DNA of 64,000 bases from Acanthococcus lagerstroemiae (lineage: Eukaryota > Arthropoda > Insecta > Hemiptera > Eriococcidae): positions 41,596,268 to 41,660,267 of the forward strand of contig CM063108.1 in the NCBI GenBank assembly GCA_031841125.1, given 5' to 3'. Made by a program: the position numbers and the translations under genes. Below, in pieces: positions 35,509 to 46,434 of this stretch. Below the pieces are notes generated by a model. It was not told the DNA's origin. It saw only the letters and a program-made list of their open reading frames with translations, and made no database searches. Numbering within the stretch: the stretch's first letter is position 1; each line of letters opens with the position of its first letter.

Positions 35509-36907
35509 GCTTTCATCAGGGTTTATCTGTCGTAGTTTTCCTTCTCCTATGTGCCTCTAGTTCTTCTTTAAGCTCCCTCACCATGCTAAAGAAGCGTACA
35601 TAGAGGGGGCCGTTTTTGCTCATTACCAAACTTATTTTGTGGTAATTGAATCTAACATATACCTCATTGCTAGAATAAAATAAAAATAACAGTTATCCGT
35701 GAACTTTTTTTTCTTCCTCTAAATTTGATGCCGCTCCCCAAAATTGGCCGCTCTAGTAAGTGCCTGTGTTGCCTATGCGTAAGTCCGCCGTTGCCCTCAG
35801 AACCAAATCCGGCTGTATCAGCGACGTGGTATACAAATTAAGTGGAATTTTAAAATTATTCACAACGCGATACCCTTCGACGATTAAAATATAAATTGAA
35901 GGTTGACGGGGTATGGTATGTGGGTGGCACATAGCGAATACCATTAGTCGAATATACTTTCTCTACCGCTGACAACGTCATAAGTATCTGTACACATTGA
36001 AGAAATAGACGACGGGCGGCGTTCGTACGGATATTTTTACGGTAATTTTTTTTTTTCGACATCAAAACTACACGTATATTCGCGTAAGAAAGTATTAAAT
36101 CTGTTTCGAGAGGAGGATCACCTTGTGCGAGTAGCCTCTGATATTTCATATAACAATAACACTGCGCTGGGTGCTGTCAAGTGCGCCGCTGCGAGTAGAT
36201 CCAAAACGGATACCAGTTCTGGAACTTTTATATCGATATTGTACGTCCGTGTATGCTCTCGTATTTCTCGCACAAGGTCGAATTCCGTTTTTGTCACTGA
36301 CGAGGAAGCGAGACCGGGCACGCGGAGTCCGGAGCCGCGGACTGCGACTGTGTCACGGAAGAATATCGGGACGATCGATTCGGCGTCGGAGTCGCCGTTT
36401 CAATGTTATTCGTAAAAAAATAATCTAATGAAAGTAAGGTTGAGATCGGATGTACTCGGCGAACCCTGGTTCGCCGCGACCGCAAAATCGCCGACAGGTT
36501 TATCGATTCTACTTGGCTGGAATGTCCGAAGGTTTAGCTGGAATAAATCTGAGTCATCGACGCAAGTATATTTGTAAACCAGTAACCGAGAAAAAGTTCT
36601 GGGACAAGTGGATTTCAGCCCAGATGGGTGGATGATAGTAGAGGAGAGTGTACCATGGACCCCAATAAACATTTTTGCTTTTAGAATGTAAACACATGTG
36701 GTCACTGGTTTGGAAAAGTTCATTGGGGGCTTAGATGGGAATGGGCTTGAGCAAATTTTGGTTATAGCTGCAGTAAATACCGGTTATTGTAATCCCTCTG
36801 AATTGCATAACCCGTATTGCGGCGAACGCTTCCGAATATTCGAGATAATTAAAGAACGATTGACAAGATTCAAGTAACCAAATAAAAGATCGATATCAAA
36901 GAGTGAT
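35509..36907. other. No recognisable gene; CpG-rich core
   Basis: About 36120-36490 is CpG-rich (cgcggagtccggagccgcgg type sequence) with overlapping open frames on both strands (36118-36321 -, 36125-36415 +, 36171-36428 +). None is recognised. A promoter or 5' exon of a host gene is possible but not shown by any motif. Confidence 0.35.
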
Positions 36908-37160
36908 GAGGAAATTTTCCGATAACGCCCGGGTATACAAAGGCCGCTGCCTGATGTATCTCGACGATGTGGTCATCTTCGGAGGATCAAACCTGCAGCA
37001 ACACCTAGATTAGGTCAAACAGGTTCCAGAGTGCCGGGGTGTAGCTGTCACCTAAGAAGTGTTCCCTGGCCCAGAAGGAGGTACAACAATTTTCGGGCTA
37101 CGTCATCTCCAAAGAAGGAATCCGGATGGACCCAGACAAGCTATCTGAAGAAGAATAGAA
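36908..37160 (+). pseudogene. Ty3/Gypsy reverse transcriptase fragment
   Basis: Encodes KFSDNARVYKGRCLMYLDDV, then VIFGGSNLQQHLD: the YLDD catalytic box (YxDD) and following strand of Gypsy RT. After frameshifts the next block is LSPKKCSLAQKEVQQFSGYV, then ISKEGIRMDPDKL. This corresponds to the family's 'LxPKCxFxQxEVxYLGxxIS...GIxxDPEKV'. A stop follows the HLD codon. No LTR, primer site or integrase was found nearby; the adjacent DNA is the LINE described next. Confidence 0.75.
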
Positions 37161-38696
37161 CTCCGAGAATTAAGTAAACTAAAACAAAGAGAAAATTACG
37201 GGAATTTAGAAACGAGCAAATTATAAATCAAATACAACTAATTTTTGGTTCGACAAAAAGCTCTAAATAAAAAAATTATTCTCCTAACGAAATCATTGGA
37301 TTAATTATTTAGAAGTCGATAGTAAAAATAAAGTGAATGAATGGAAGGCAATAAACAGATTAGCCACGAACTTCTACAGTAAGTTATATGGCAAATAAGA
37401 GAAAAGAACTACAGACAAAAATAATGGAAGGAACAGGTGAGCCACATTTTTTAGGGAGGAAAATTGAAAATATTACGGAAAAACTGAAGTCGAATAACGC
37501 TCCAGGATACAAAATAAACGAAATAATAACGGACGAGCGAATAAAATACAGAGGGAAAAAGTTGACCAACACCCTGGTATTCTTATGTAATGAGATGATT
37601 CCTAAGTCCTGGAGTCGGGCAGACATAGGAACTTCCAACCGAGTAGGCGAAATCTGGTGTTTTTTTTACGAACCGCACGTTATCATCAATATTGAAAAAT
37701 AACAACAACAGTGAAGCAGGATACTTCGTCAATTTTACTTACTATTTCACAGTTTTCCACCAGAATTTATTACCTTATGAATTTTTATTCGTAATTAATT
37801 AATTATTTATGATGATTCGTGCTGTGGACGTAATAAAACACGTTGACTATCGTGACGAAGCCATAAGAAAAGAGGAAGAACTAAAATTTTAATGTACTCT
37901 GTGCAAACTAAATGTAACTGATAAATTTGATCCTGCTACACTGTTGTTGTTATTTGTTTTGTCAGTAACAACGATACTAGTGCGCCACCATCTTGGAATG
38001 TTCCTATTATACTAATTTTTAAAAAGTTGATAAATATAAAATCGAAAATTACAGACCTATATCATTAAGTCCAACTGTATCAAGAATTCTCGCGAAACTT
38101 ATCGACTCCAGAATAAGGAGGATAATGGATGCACAACAACCGAGAGAGCAGGCAAGATTCTATAAGGGGTTCTCTACCAGTGGCATGCATTCCTGGCAAG
38201 CAAAGTAAGCGCCGCTTACCCTGAAAATTCCCGAGAAAATAAGTTTTCACAAACAATATCAACCTCAACTTGTAACAAATAAAAGATAATGAAACAGTCG
38301 GCAAAACAGCGACTGTATTGACGCCATACGACACTTACGCTTAAGTATATAATAAATTCACCAGGAGATGTATACTGTTTGGCGTTCGGCAATCCTCATC
38401 GTACATATCGCGAGGTATGCGTCGGATCTAACGCTTCTTTTCCATACTGCACGTAACATTGCACGACGGACCCCTCACTTCTGTGTTAATTACCAAAACA
38501 AAAACACACTAGCATCTTCAACGCGACAAAATCCGTGCGTTTGGTTGCGTTCTGGAAGCGCTTCTAAAAGCGCTTGGGGCTCGCCTTGACTATACACGAA
38601 CGTCAAAGTTGACAGTGAAATGTGATTATGTTCTTCTACTAGTCAACGCGTTATGTTTAAATGCTCAGTTATTTTTATTTTTTTTTTAAACCACAA

Positions 38697-38925
38697 AATG
38701 CTTATTCGAGATCTTTAAAAAACCGTTTTCGCGACGTACTCATAATAAACAATTAGAAATTATTAATGGTGGGAAGCCTAAACCAGAATTACCATTTCTA
38801 AAAACTGAGCAAAAGAGAGGTGGTTCGAGTTTTACTAGACCTTGCTACATATCGCAATATGAAAACATTTTGTGGTTAACCGGTGGTGAAAATTATGGAA
38901 AACTGTTTTGTTGGCCACGTCTATT
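38697..38925 (+). pseudogene. hAT transposase N-terminus with TTF-type zinc finger
   Basis: A continuous frame encodes CLFEIFKKPFSRRTHNKQLE, GGKPKPELPFLKTEQKRGGS, then SFTRPCYISQYENILWLTGG and NYGKLFCWPRLF. The WLTGG...KLFCWPxLLF pattern is the TTF-type zinc finger at the start of the DUF4371 group of hAT transposases. The frame is cut off at 38925 by MITE family E; no later transposase blocks follow. It is probably the remains of the autonomous source of family D. Confidence 0.75.
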
Positions 38926-39450
38926 CAGGGGCATACCGATAGGGGGGAAAGGGCGACTCATCCTCCCCCAGTAAGAATTTTTTGCTCAGCAGTTGGGAAA
39001 ATTTACAATTTCAATCAGATGAAGTTGGAAAAATCCAACACGTCAAATTTTTTTTTTAATTTTTCTTTGCTTGCTTTGACACTTGGGAATTGAGTTGAGA
39101 AGTTGGGAAAATCCAAAAAGTCAAAAGATTTTTTTGCTTAGATATTTGGGAATTTCGAGTTGAGTCAGCACCAGTTGAAAAATTCCAATAATATGTCAAT
39201 CAAAAGTTTTTTTTTTGTTTTTTTTTTTACTTGCTTTGATATTTGGGAATTGAGTTGCGAAGTTGGAAAGATCCAACAATTGAAAGGAGTTTTTGCTGTG
39301 ATGTTTGGTTATTTTGAGTTGAGTCAATTGGAAAAATCCAACAAGTCAAAAGGGTTTTTTTTGTTTTGCTACTTGGGAATTTTGAGTTGAGTCAGTTGGG
39401 ACATTCACAATTTTCCCTCCTTCCCCCTCCCCCCAGGAAAAACTCTTCGA
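38926..39450. mobile_element. MITE family E, copy inside the hAT, internally amplified
   Basis: Begins caggggcataccgatag. The interior has an ~85-95 bp unit repeated about four to five times, with ttgggaattttgagttgagtc, agttggaaaaatccaac and aagtcaaaag plus a T-run. The right terminus is missing: after ccccaggaaaaact the family sequence is replaced. Frames at 38908-39093 and 39160-39390 are repeat artefacts. Confidence 0.7.
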
Positions 39451-40047
39451 TGAGAATAAATGCATATGAAATGACCCTCCACATGCAGGGATACGACAAT
39501 TCGAATAATTTCATCAATGCCGTTTTGTAGTAGCATGTTACTTTTATTCTGATTTTACTTCACCTTTACGCTTATCGCTTCCCTCCTGGGAAAAATCACC
39601 GCACGCCACTGTTCTCTACCATTGACACTTCCACACTATTAAACAATCGATAGAAAAGAGTTATGAGTATCAATTAAACTCCCACCTAGCAGCATTTATA
39701 GATTATACGAAAACTTGTGGCAGCCTAAATCATAATTTTATGATAAAGGCTCCCGTAAATCATGGAGTACCAAGAACATGTATAATTCTGATCCAAAAAA
39801 ATTTACGAAAATTTGGAAGGAAGAATAGTCACGGACAAAACTGGAGAATACCTACTTCAAAACAGGGAAAGAAATAAAGTAGGAGGACCCACTGTCATCG
39901 ATTCTGTTCACCTGTGCATTGGAAGAGGTTTTTAGGAACCTTGATTGGTCTAATAAAGAAATAAACATTATTGGAGAAAATATCAACAATATTCGATTTG
40001 CCGATGATGTAGTTTTGACCGCGGGGAAGGAAGATGAATTACAACAG

Positions 40048-40430
40048 ATGGAAACCAGGGACGTACCGATATAGAGGAGGTAGCGAGCAATTTACCCGGT
40101 AGGAATTTTTCCCTCAGCAGTTGGGAAAATTTACAATTTCAGCCAGGCAGAGTTGCGAAAATCCAACAAGTCAAAATTTTTTTGCGCTTTGATCCTTTGG
40201 AATTGATATGAAAAGTAGGGAAAATTCAAGACAAAGTTTTTTTTTTTTGCTTTGATATTTGGGAATTTTGAGTTGAGTCAGTTGGTCATTTGGAAAAATC
40301 CAACAAGTGAAAAAGTTTTTTTGTTTTTTTTTTGCTCTGATACTTGGAAATTTTGAGTTGAGTTGGGACTTTCACAATTTTTGCGCCCCCCTCCCCAGGA
40401 AAAATACTTGGGTACGTCCCTGATGATAGC
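40048..40430. mobile_element. MITE family E, full-length copy (367 bp) in the LINE
   Basis: Spans 40056-40422. Ends cagggacgtacc and ggtacgtccctg are perfect 12-bp inverted repeats. The presumed 8-bp duplication is atggaaac (40048-40055) and atgatagc (40423-40430), matching at 5 of 8, i.e. eroded. Removing the insert rejoins LINE codons QQM|IAELNEQ. The interior holds two to three copies of the same ~90-bp unit as at 38926-39450. Confidence 0.75.
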
Positions 40431-40620
40431 AGAACTAAACGAACAAGGGAAAATAGCTGAGCTGGAGATAAATAATACAAAGAAAACGTGGATTCTAAGT
40501 AATGACCAAGAAGAAAGCATGATAGAATTAGAAAAAAAAATAAAAAAAAATCATATCATACCTAGGACAAATAATACTTAGCTTCGATGGGCTTATTGTA
40601 ACAGCTAAGTATCAACGTAC

Positions 40621-40936
40621 AGTAGATTGAATACAATCGACTATGATAATATAATAACTTGAAATTTGAAGGTGCGCCATCTTACGAACACGTATCTCAA
40701 GATGGCACACTTGACTTTTCTTCGCAATTTTAATTACTGAGTGAAGAGTTTGGGAGCAAATGACATAAAACATTGGAAATAAGTAGCAAACCGTCCAAAC
40801 AACCGTCCAAACAACCTTCCCTGAACTCTTGATATATTTTGGTCTCGTACATTTGGAGAAATCGACATTTAAAAAAAAAGTGCGCCTTCTTGGGACAGCC
40901 TCCTCCTACTAGTCTACTATAGACGTATAGCAACTG
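40621..40936. other. Spacer with a 12-bp stem hairpin
   Basis: At 40671-40709 gtgcgccatctt pairs with aagatggcacac (one mismatch), around a short loop. No gene. Confidence 0.45.
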
Positions 40937-41039
40937 CAGCCCCGTAATCAGACTGAATCTTCCGGTGGGAGGGGGCTGCAGACTAGAGAGGGCAAGATTT
41001 TTTCATACATTTCAAGTCTTTTCTCTCTATATACTAAAA

Positions 41040-41645
41040 AAGTAAAATCTGCCGCCACCGCACCGCCTCCCGGGGGGGGGACACTCCGGGTTGCCTACCC
41101 TGCTCCTTAATTGCTCATTTCTCCAGGGGCAGTCTACCCTTGGGAGGGGGTTCACGGTGGAGGAGGGAGCTTAGTAAAATCCGCCACCGCCACCACCGCC
41201 TCCGGGAGAAAAAAACCACAGCGGGTTGCCTACCCTACCCCTTAATTGCTCAGTTCTCCAGGGGTAGCCTACCCTTGGGAGGGCGTTTATGGTGGAGGAG
41301 GGAGCTTTGGGGAGGAAGGTCGTGGTGAAGGACGAGGAGGAGCTGTGGAGGGGGAGGGCTATCTATACCTCCTCCTTTCCCTTCATGGGGATAAATTCCT
41401 GATGGCCTTCCCTGTACCTTAATCTCACGTTTCACCAGAGGTACCCTACCCCGGGGGGCTTCTCGGTGGAGGTGGGAGCTCCTGGAGAGGGAGGACGGCC
41501 ACGGTGAGGCGGGGCGTCGTGGTTGGTGAGGAGGGGCACGGTGAGGGAAAGTAACTGTGATGGAGGAGGACAGCTGTAGTGGGGATTGGCAAAGGGCAGC
41601 CCACCCCAGGGGGGTCCTTAGTGTAGGAGAGAGCTCTTGGACGGT
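41040..41645. repeat. GC-rich tandem minisatellite inside copy 2
   Basis: Two clear units about 132 bp apart start agtaaaatc(t/c)gccgccacc-like at 41040 and 41172. Both contain gggttgcctaccct, ccttaattgctca, tctccaggggtagc-type and ggtggaggagggagct. Two more diverged units follow near 41400 and 41590. The 138-codon minus-strand frame 41250-41666 (Pro/Ser/His-rich) arises from the repeat. Next to it, ccagggccgtatttac at 41728 looks like a separate hAT-type end. Confidence 0.6.
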
Positions 41646-43009
41646 GTAGCGCCGTGTTGTTTTCATATAATTTCCATGGAAATTTTTTTATGTAGGGTAA
41701 GATACATTTATTTTACTATGACATCCAGGGCCGTATTTACATATAGACGACATAGGCACGTCTCTAGGGTGCTCTAGATTTTGGAGGGCGCTAGATTTTT
41801 GGGACAACTTTTATGAACACAGCTTGCGAAATACTGCAGTCCGGCACGAGCGAAGCAAGTGACGGCGCGGGTTGGACCGCGAAGCAGCCATTTTTAAATG
41901 TAGTCCCCCCCCCCAAAAAAAAGAGAGACATTTTGAATACTAGCAGTGTTGCTAATTAGAAATGAGAAAACTACCAACATTTTTTTACGTATAATATTAA
42001 AATTTTGCATGAGTGATTTTTTTCTTGAGATGTTTATTTAAAATTACACAGTTCTACGCGAAAAGAATGCTCCAAGCTAAAAATATCATTTCTATATGTA
42101 TTTTGATATCCTTAATACGAATCTGCCCTTGAAAAATCTCCTAGACATCGAGAAACTTCTGAAAAGTGAAAACAAAAGTTCGAAAACAGCAATTCTGCGT
42201 ATTTTTTAGCTTATCTTACCCCTTCGATGTTTTATGTTTATGACTTTTAAATAATGAGTTTGATAATCATGAGGAATTTTTCAAAATATCAGGAAAACGC
42301 CGCAATTTAGAAGGAAAAATAAATTTTCAAGATTTTTGCCGTTTTCAGATCGATCTCTCATTTTAAAATACTATGTCAACTGGGGTAACTTCACACACTT
42401 TTTCATGATTTTGAAATTCTAACGCGCGCCAACGGGTTGAAAATGAAGGGAGCAGTAGTCATATTTGGTATTACGCGAAAATGGAAGATTTAGGGAATAT
42501 TTTGATTTAAAAATAAGTACACTTGCATGCGACCGAGAACAGTTACGAGCCTCTGAAAAAAGTGTGTAAAATTATACCAACGATAGAGGAACTTCACACA
42601 TTCGTAAGAAATATGCGTAAAATATGAAAAGAAGTTAGTCGAAAACAAATTGTCCGCAGGTTTTCACAGAACGGGCAGCGTTTCAGCCAGCAGCAAGTAC
42701 TTGAACCGATGCAGTGCAAATATGTCAGCAGACTACTGTTGGACTTTAAAAAGTGAAACTGATCCTGATTTGTATACCTAAAAGAAAGAAAAAGATACCC
42801 ATTAAAGCTTCCAACAAATTGCGTTTTATTATTGTTACTAAACCTTTACAGTTCAAGTACAAAAAATATTTTGACCCATCTTTTAACTGCTATTGTATAG
42901 GCGCTTAAGTAGAAGATATGCCATTTTAACCTTTTTTCAGATTTTTCAAAATTTCAATGTAAAATGGAGAAAAAATCTCAAGTGGTATTCGGCTGAAATG
43001 TTTAAGGCC

Positions 43010-43640
43010 ATTCACGTTTTAAAAAACGCAACTCTCGACAGGGAATAGTATTATAAAAATATAAAACTACCCGGCTATCAAAATTAGAGTTCGTATAAAT
43101 TTGAAATCGATACATTCAAGGCGGAAACGTGTAAGACCGAAACATTTGTATAATACAACAAAACTACGCGGCTATCAAAATTCGATTTCGTATAAAATTA
43201 AATCCCAGTACCTAAGTCGCCTCGCGCTTCTTATGCTGAACTTAAATTGAGGAAACTCGTGAACGACTCAACCGATTGTTATCAAACTTTCACCAATACA
43301 ACTTCGAGTACTTCTCTATAATGTACCAAAATTTGGAATCAAATGATTCGATAGTTCCTGAGATTTTTGAGCCACAAATTTTGTCCTCAAGGAAAACTCA
43401 CGAACGGCTCGACCGATTGCCTTCAAAAGCTTATTTTAACAACTTCGAGTACTTCTCCATAATATACCAAAATTTGGAATTGATTCAATAGTTTCTGAGA
43501 TTTTCTTCCCACAAAATTAAGGTGTACATATATATAAGGAAACCTGAAATTCAGCCACTATTACAGTCGTGTTCTAAACACTCTGAAACGCAAAAAAAAC
43601 ATTGCCCCCGCCCCCAACTTCACAACTGTGACGAGTGTAA
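43010..43640. repeat. Insertion in copy 2 with internal duplication
   Basis: Not present in copy 1. Contains a ~133-bp direct duplication: cg(t/a)gaacg(a/g)ctc(a/g)accgattg, then aacttcgagtacttctc(t/c)ataat, tgtaccaaaatttggaat-like, at about 43255 and 43388. A smaller repeat, cggctatcaaaatt, is at 43073 and 43162. Non-coding. Confidence 0.5.
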
Positions 43641-44264
43641 TATCTCCCTTTTCTTCGAAAAGTCGGTAAAATGGTTTACGACATTGAATTCAGTATGAAA
43701 AATAGTTTGAGAATCGTGTGCTTAACATGGGTAATGTTGATTGGCTACCAAAGATGAGCACTTTTCAAATACTTTTAAGTAAGGATTATTAGGTTACAGC
43801 AACAGCTTACACCCACATTTCTCAAATTTTCTGAAAATCATTTCTTTCTAAACCGATTGGCTGGAAAATCGTTTGTATCAAAGAGTACGACAGCATAAAA
43901 AAAAAATTTTTGATGAGGTTTTTAGCTGTTTTCCCGCAAACTAAAAAGTATGAGATTTCGGCCTTTTTTCATGTTTTTCGAAACTCTAACATAAAATTGA
44001 GAAAAATCCTGATGTGCTAGGAGAAACGGTTGACGGCATTGAATTCAGCGTTAAAAATACTTCTAGATTCCTATCTTTGAGACAAAAAAAAAGCGAAATT
44101 ATTCAAAACAGTGTTATCAAAATTTTTAATAAATAGCCTTGGAGTTTAAGAGCTTTATTTCTCCTGTGAGATGTCTAAAAAAAGTCAAATCTTGCCGGGG
44201 GGGGGGGGGCAAAGAGCGCAGCCAGGGGTGCGTCACCCCTGCCCTCCTCCTGGTTACGGGCCTG

Positions 44265-45687
44265 ATACTTTTTATCATTTTCAAAAGCGTGCATCTTTTG
44301 GCTTCTGTTGTACCAATTTCTGCTATTTTTTCTGATAGACAGATTCTCACATGTACTACAGACATACTTAACATGAAGCCTAGTCTGGATGTGCGAGTAC
44401 AGTTATTAGGTAAGTCAACAGACCTGTCGATCTTTTTCTCATGCATATTGAAGATAATATGGCTGTGAGTGAGAAAATCTCATTTTACGATCCGTTTCCG
44501 GATAATGGGGCTGGATATCGACGCGGAAAATTATTTAACATCGAATAATTATATTCGAGCAGAATGGAATAATTGAAGTATCCGCGAGTATCCATCAAAA
44601 ACATCCGGCACTAACTAATTTGCAGTTACAAACGCAGACGTATTTTTATATATGCTATCTGTAGGGCCGGCGACTATGATCGACGAGTGAATGATAACTA
44701 CTTTCGTAAATTTTCTCGCTCGTAAAGGTTTATCGTATTTCGTGGTCACACACGAATCCCTACGCAGAAATACAATCTCGGCCGTTATCTAGATGGTCGT
44801 AATTTAAGCAAAACCGTTCGGAAAGTTCAACGAAACCGTTGCCACGTTCGCACCTCGTTATAATTTTAAATCGCGTGCGAGATTTTTTTGTATTCAGAAT
44901 GAGGCCCGGTGTGGCGGGGGCTGGTGAGTCGAATCGAGTCAACGGCGGCCGCACGGCCGCCCGAAAACGTTAAGGTAAATTTTAAACGTCAATCACACGG
45001 TTATTCTTCTGGTCGAATAACGTGAAAAAAACTGATCTGTCCGAAGTGCTGAGCGAGTTATATGTGTGCGGAAATGTCAAGGACCCTGACAAAACCTTGG
45101 GACGTATCGAACCCATTCTACTGGGAGAAGGAAAAAGTAGGTTCATCTTGTTCAAAATAGGCATATTTGCAAGGCGTTCAATGAAAAGGTACCATTTGTC
45201 GGAGAATTTGTTTTTGAGTTTTTGGTACAATCTGATAGAGCACAAATGTATAGTCCGCCCAGTATAAGTTGACACTCGTATTTTGTCCTGCAATGCTGAA
45301 GAACTGTTTTTCCGGGCTCTTCAGTTCGCTTATTTTAAATATCAACACCTCCACATTCAGAGCCGTCTCGTTAATTCGTTACATAGAAGTGGCGGGAGTC
45401 TAGGAAACTGACATTTGTAAAAAGTTCAAAATTATATATCTCGGCATAGGAGCGAGATAGAAAGATGAGACAAAAACTGGTTTACATAGAATGAATGGTT
45501 CCAACCTTGGTCATTGCGTACAGGTGAATTAAACTGACCCTTCCGCTCGCATACAATTAACCAATACCCCCCCCCCCCACCAGTTATAAAAAACTTTATG
45601 ACCCCCCTCCCCTAAATCGAAGTCTAGATCCGCCCCTGAGTCCGCCTGTACTCTTCATAATTCGCATGAGTGTTTGTTCAATTCGCG
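44265..45687. other. No recognisable gene; partly CpG-rich
   Basis: CpG-richer, single-copy sequence around 44480-45050. Two long opposite-strand frames overlap at 44982-45293 (-, 103 codons) and 45022-45267 (+, 81 codons); neither is recognised. Near 45568-45640 the right end of a hAT-type MITE (gtctagatccgcccctg) is present without its left end. Confidence 0.35.
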
Positions 45688-45966
45688 TTTGGACGCCAAA
45701 GAGCCGCGCTCTAGCGACCTAATGAAATGCGGCGCGCTGATTGGTGTATTTGGACGAAAAGATGATCAGGGACAAAAATATTCTGCAAAAAAACTCAAGT
45801 TGGGCTCATCTGAAAGGAAATGATAAGGGCTGACACTTTAGTTCTCTTCAATAGCGGAAATGCTAGAGCTCATTTCACCTATATGTGTTTTTGTGGTAAA
45901 AATACCCTGATCATCTTTTCGTCCACTACACTAGCGCACCTACGGGAGTGTTCAAACGCCAATAGT
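45688..45966. mobile_element. MITE family C, copy B
   Basis: Inverted ends: gcgtttggac...(g)ctctagcg on the left and cactagcgcac...caaacgcc on the right, with gacgaaaagatgatcaggg / ccctgatcatcttttcgtc inside. Matches 12000-12310. Frame 45820-46029 is accidental. Confidence 0.65.
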
Positions 45967-46434
45967 CATGTCGCTCCATATCTATTGTCTGTCTTCAATC
46001 CGGTTTCTAAAACTAGCTGGTCCATCTAGTATAGGGATTTAAAATTACAGCGTGTTCAACGCTTCTCGCATGTTAGAGTGACGAGTTCGGCGTTTGTATA
46101 CCGCGTACGTTGTAGGTTACTCCATTATTTACATGCTTGTGTGATCTTGAACGCCAATTATCTTAGTTGGTATGAAATTCACGAAAAAAACATAGATATC
46201 ATTTTTGTAGAGAATTTTACGCTATTTAATTTTGGTAGGGAATATTTTTACCTATAACTTAATTTAAAGCTAGATACAAGCCAAAGACTGTTTCTGGGGG
46301 CACTTTTTGGACTCTGGGGGGGTGATGCTCACACCGGAGGAGGGGGGAGAATTACGGGGCTCTTCCGAACAGGGTACTAAACAATCGTACCAAGTTCCAA
46401 CTGTGCTGCAATTAATTCCATCAAAAATACTAAT
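45967..46434. other. No recognisable gene
   Basis: Mixed sequence with a G-run near 46310-46350. Confidence 0.4.

Larger units (their letters stand above)
38170..39619 (+). mobile_element. hAT family D element (1434 bp) inserted in the LINE
   Basis: Spans 38178-39611. Ends cagtggcatgc and gcacgccactg are inverted with one mismatch. The duplication ttctctac is identical at 38170-38177 and 39612-39619. Deleting the element and one duplication restores the continuous LINE codons around KGFST/IDT. The left 465 bp is shared with 28278-28772. It carries a transposase N-terminal fragment (38697-38925) and has itself received a MITE (38926-39450). Confidence 0.9.
37161..40620 (+). pseudogene. RTE-like LINE reverse transcriptase, split by insertions
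   Basis: The order of RT blocks is: KVNEWKAINRLATNFYSKLY; FLGRKIENITEKLKSNNAPG; IKYRGKKLTNTLVFLCNEMI; WNVPIILIFKK; NYRPISLSPTVSRILAKLID; SRIRRIMDAQQPREQARF. Then the hAT insertion (38178-39611). Across it the frame rejoins as KGFST|IDTSTLLNNRKELY, EYQLNSHLAAFIDYTK and LNHNFMIKAPVNHGVPRTCI. FADDVV gives the catalytic box (40000-40014). A second insertion (40056-40422) follows, then AELNEQGKIAELEINNTKKT, WILSNDQEESMIEL and YLGQII. About 350 bp at 37630-37985 is also foreign. Many frameshifts; the endonuclease domain was not found. Clade assignment is from memory of the family. Confidence 0.8.
40937..44264 (+). mobile_element. DNA element of the caggcccgtaacc family, copy 2 (forward orientation)
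   Basis: Left end cagccccgtaatcag, right end ctggttacgggcctg. Matches copy 1 (31347-34073) in reverse complement, block by block, but contains two extra segments (about 41020-41885 and 43010-43640). No target duplication was found. The potential coding block SGSVSASSKYLNR... equivalent near 42675-42790 is frame-broken. Confidence 0.65.

Noticed and set aside
36118..36428. Possible 5' exon in the CpG-rich segment
   Set aside because: Frames are open on both strands and the candidate donor (AAG|GTGATC) is weak; insufficient to call a gene.
41250..41666. 138-codon minus-strand open frame
   Set aside because: It lies on a GC-rich tandem repeat; the Pro/Ser/His-rich translation repeats with the DNA units and has no domain.
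44982..45293. 103-codon minus-strand frame and its antisense partner
   Set aside because: Both strands are open, neither translation resembles a known family, and no splice sites support an exon.
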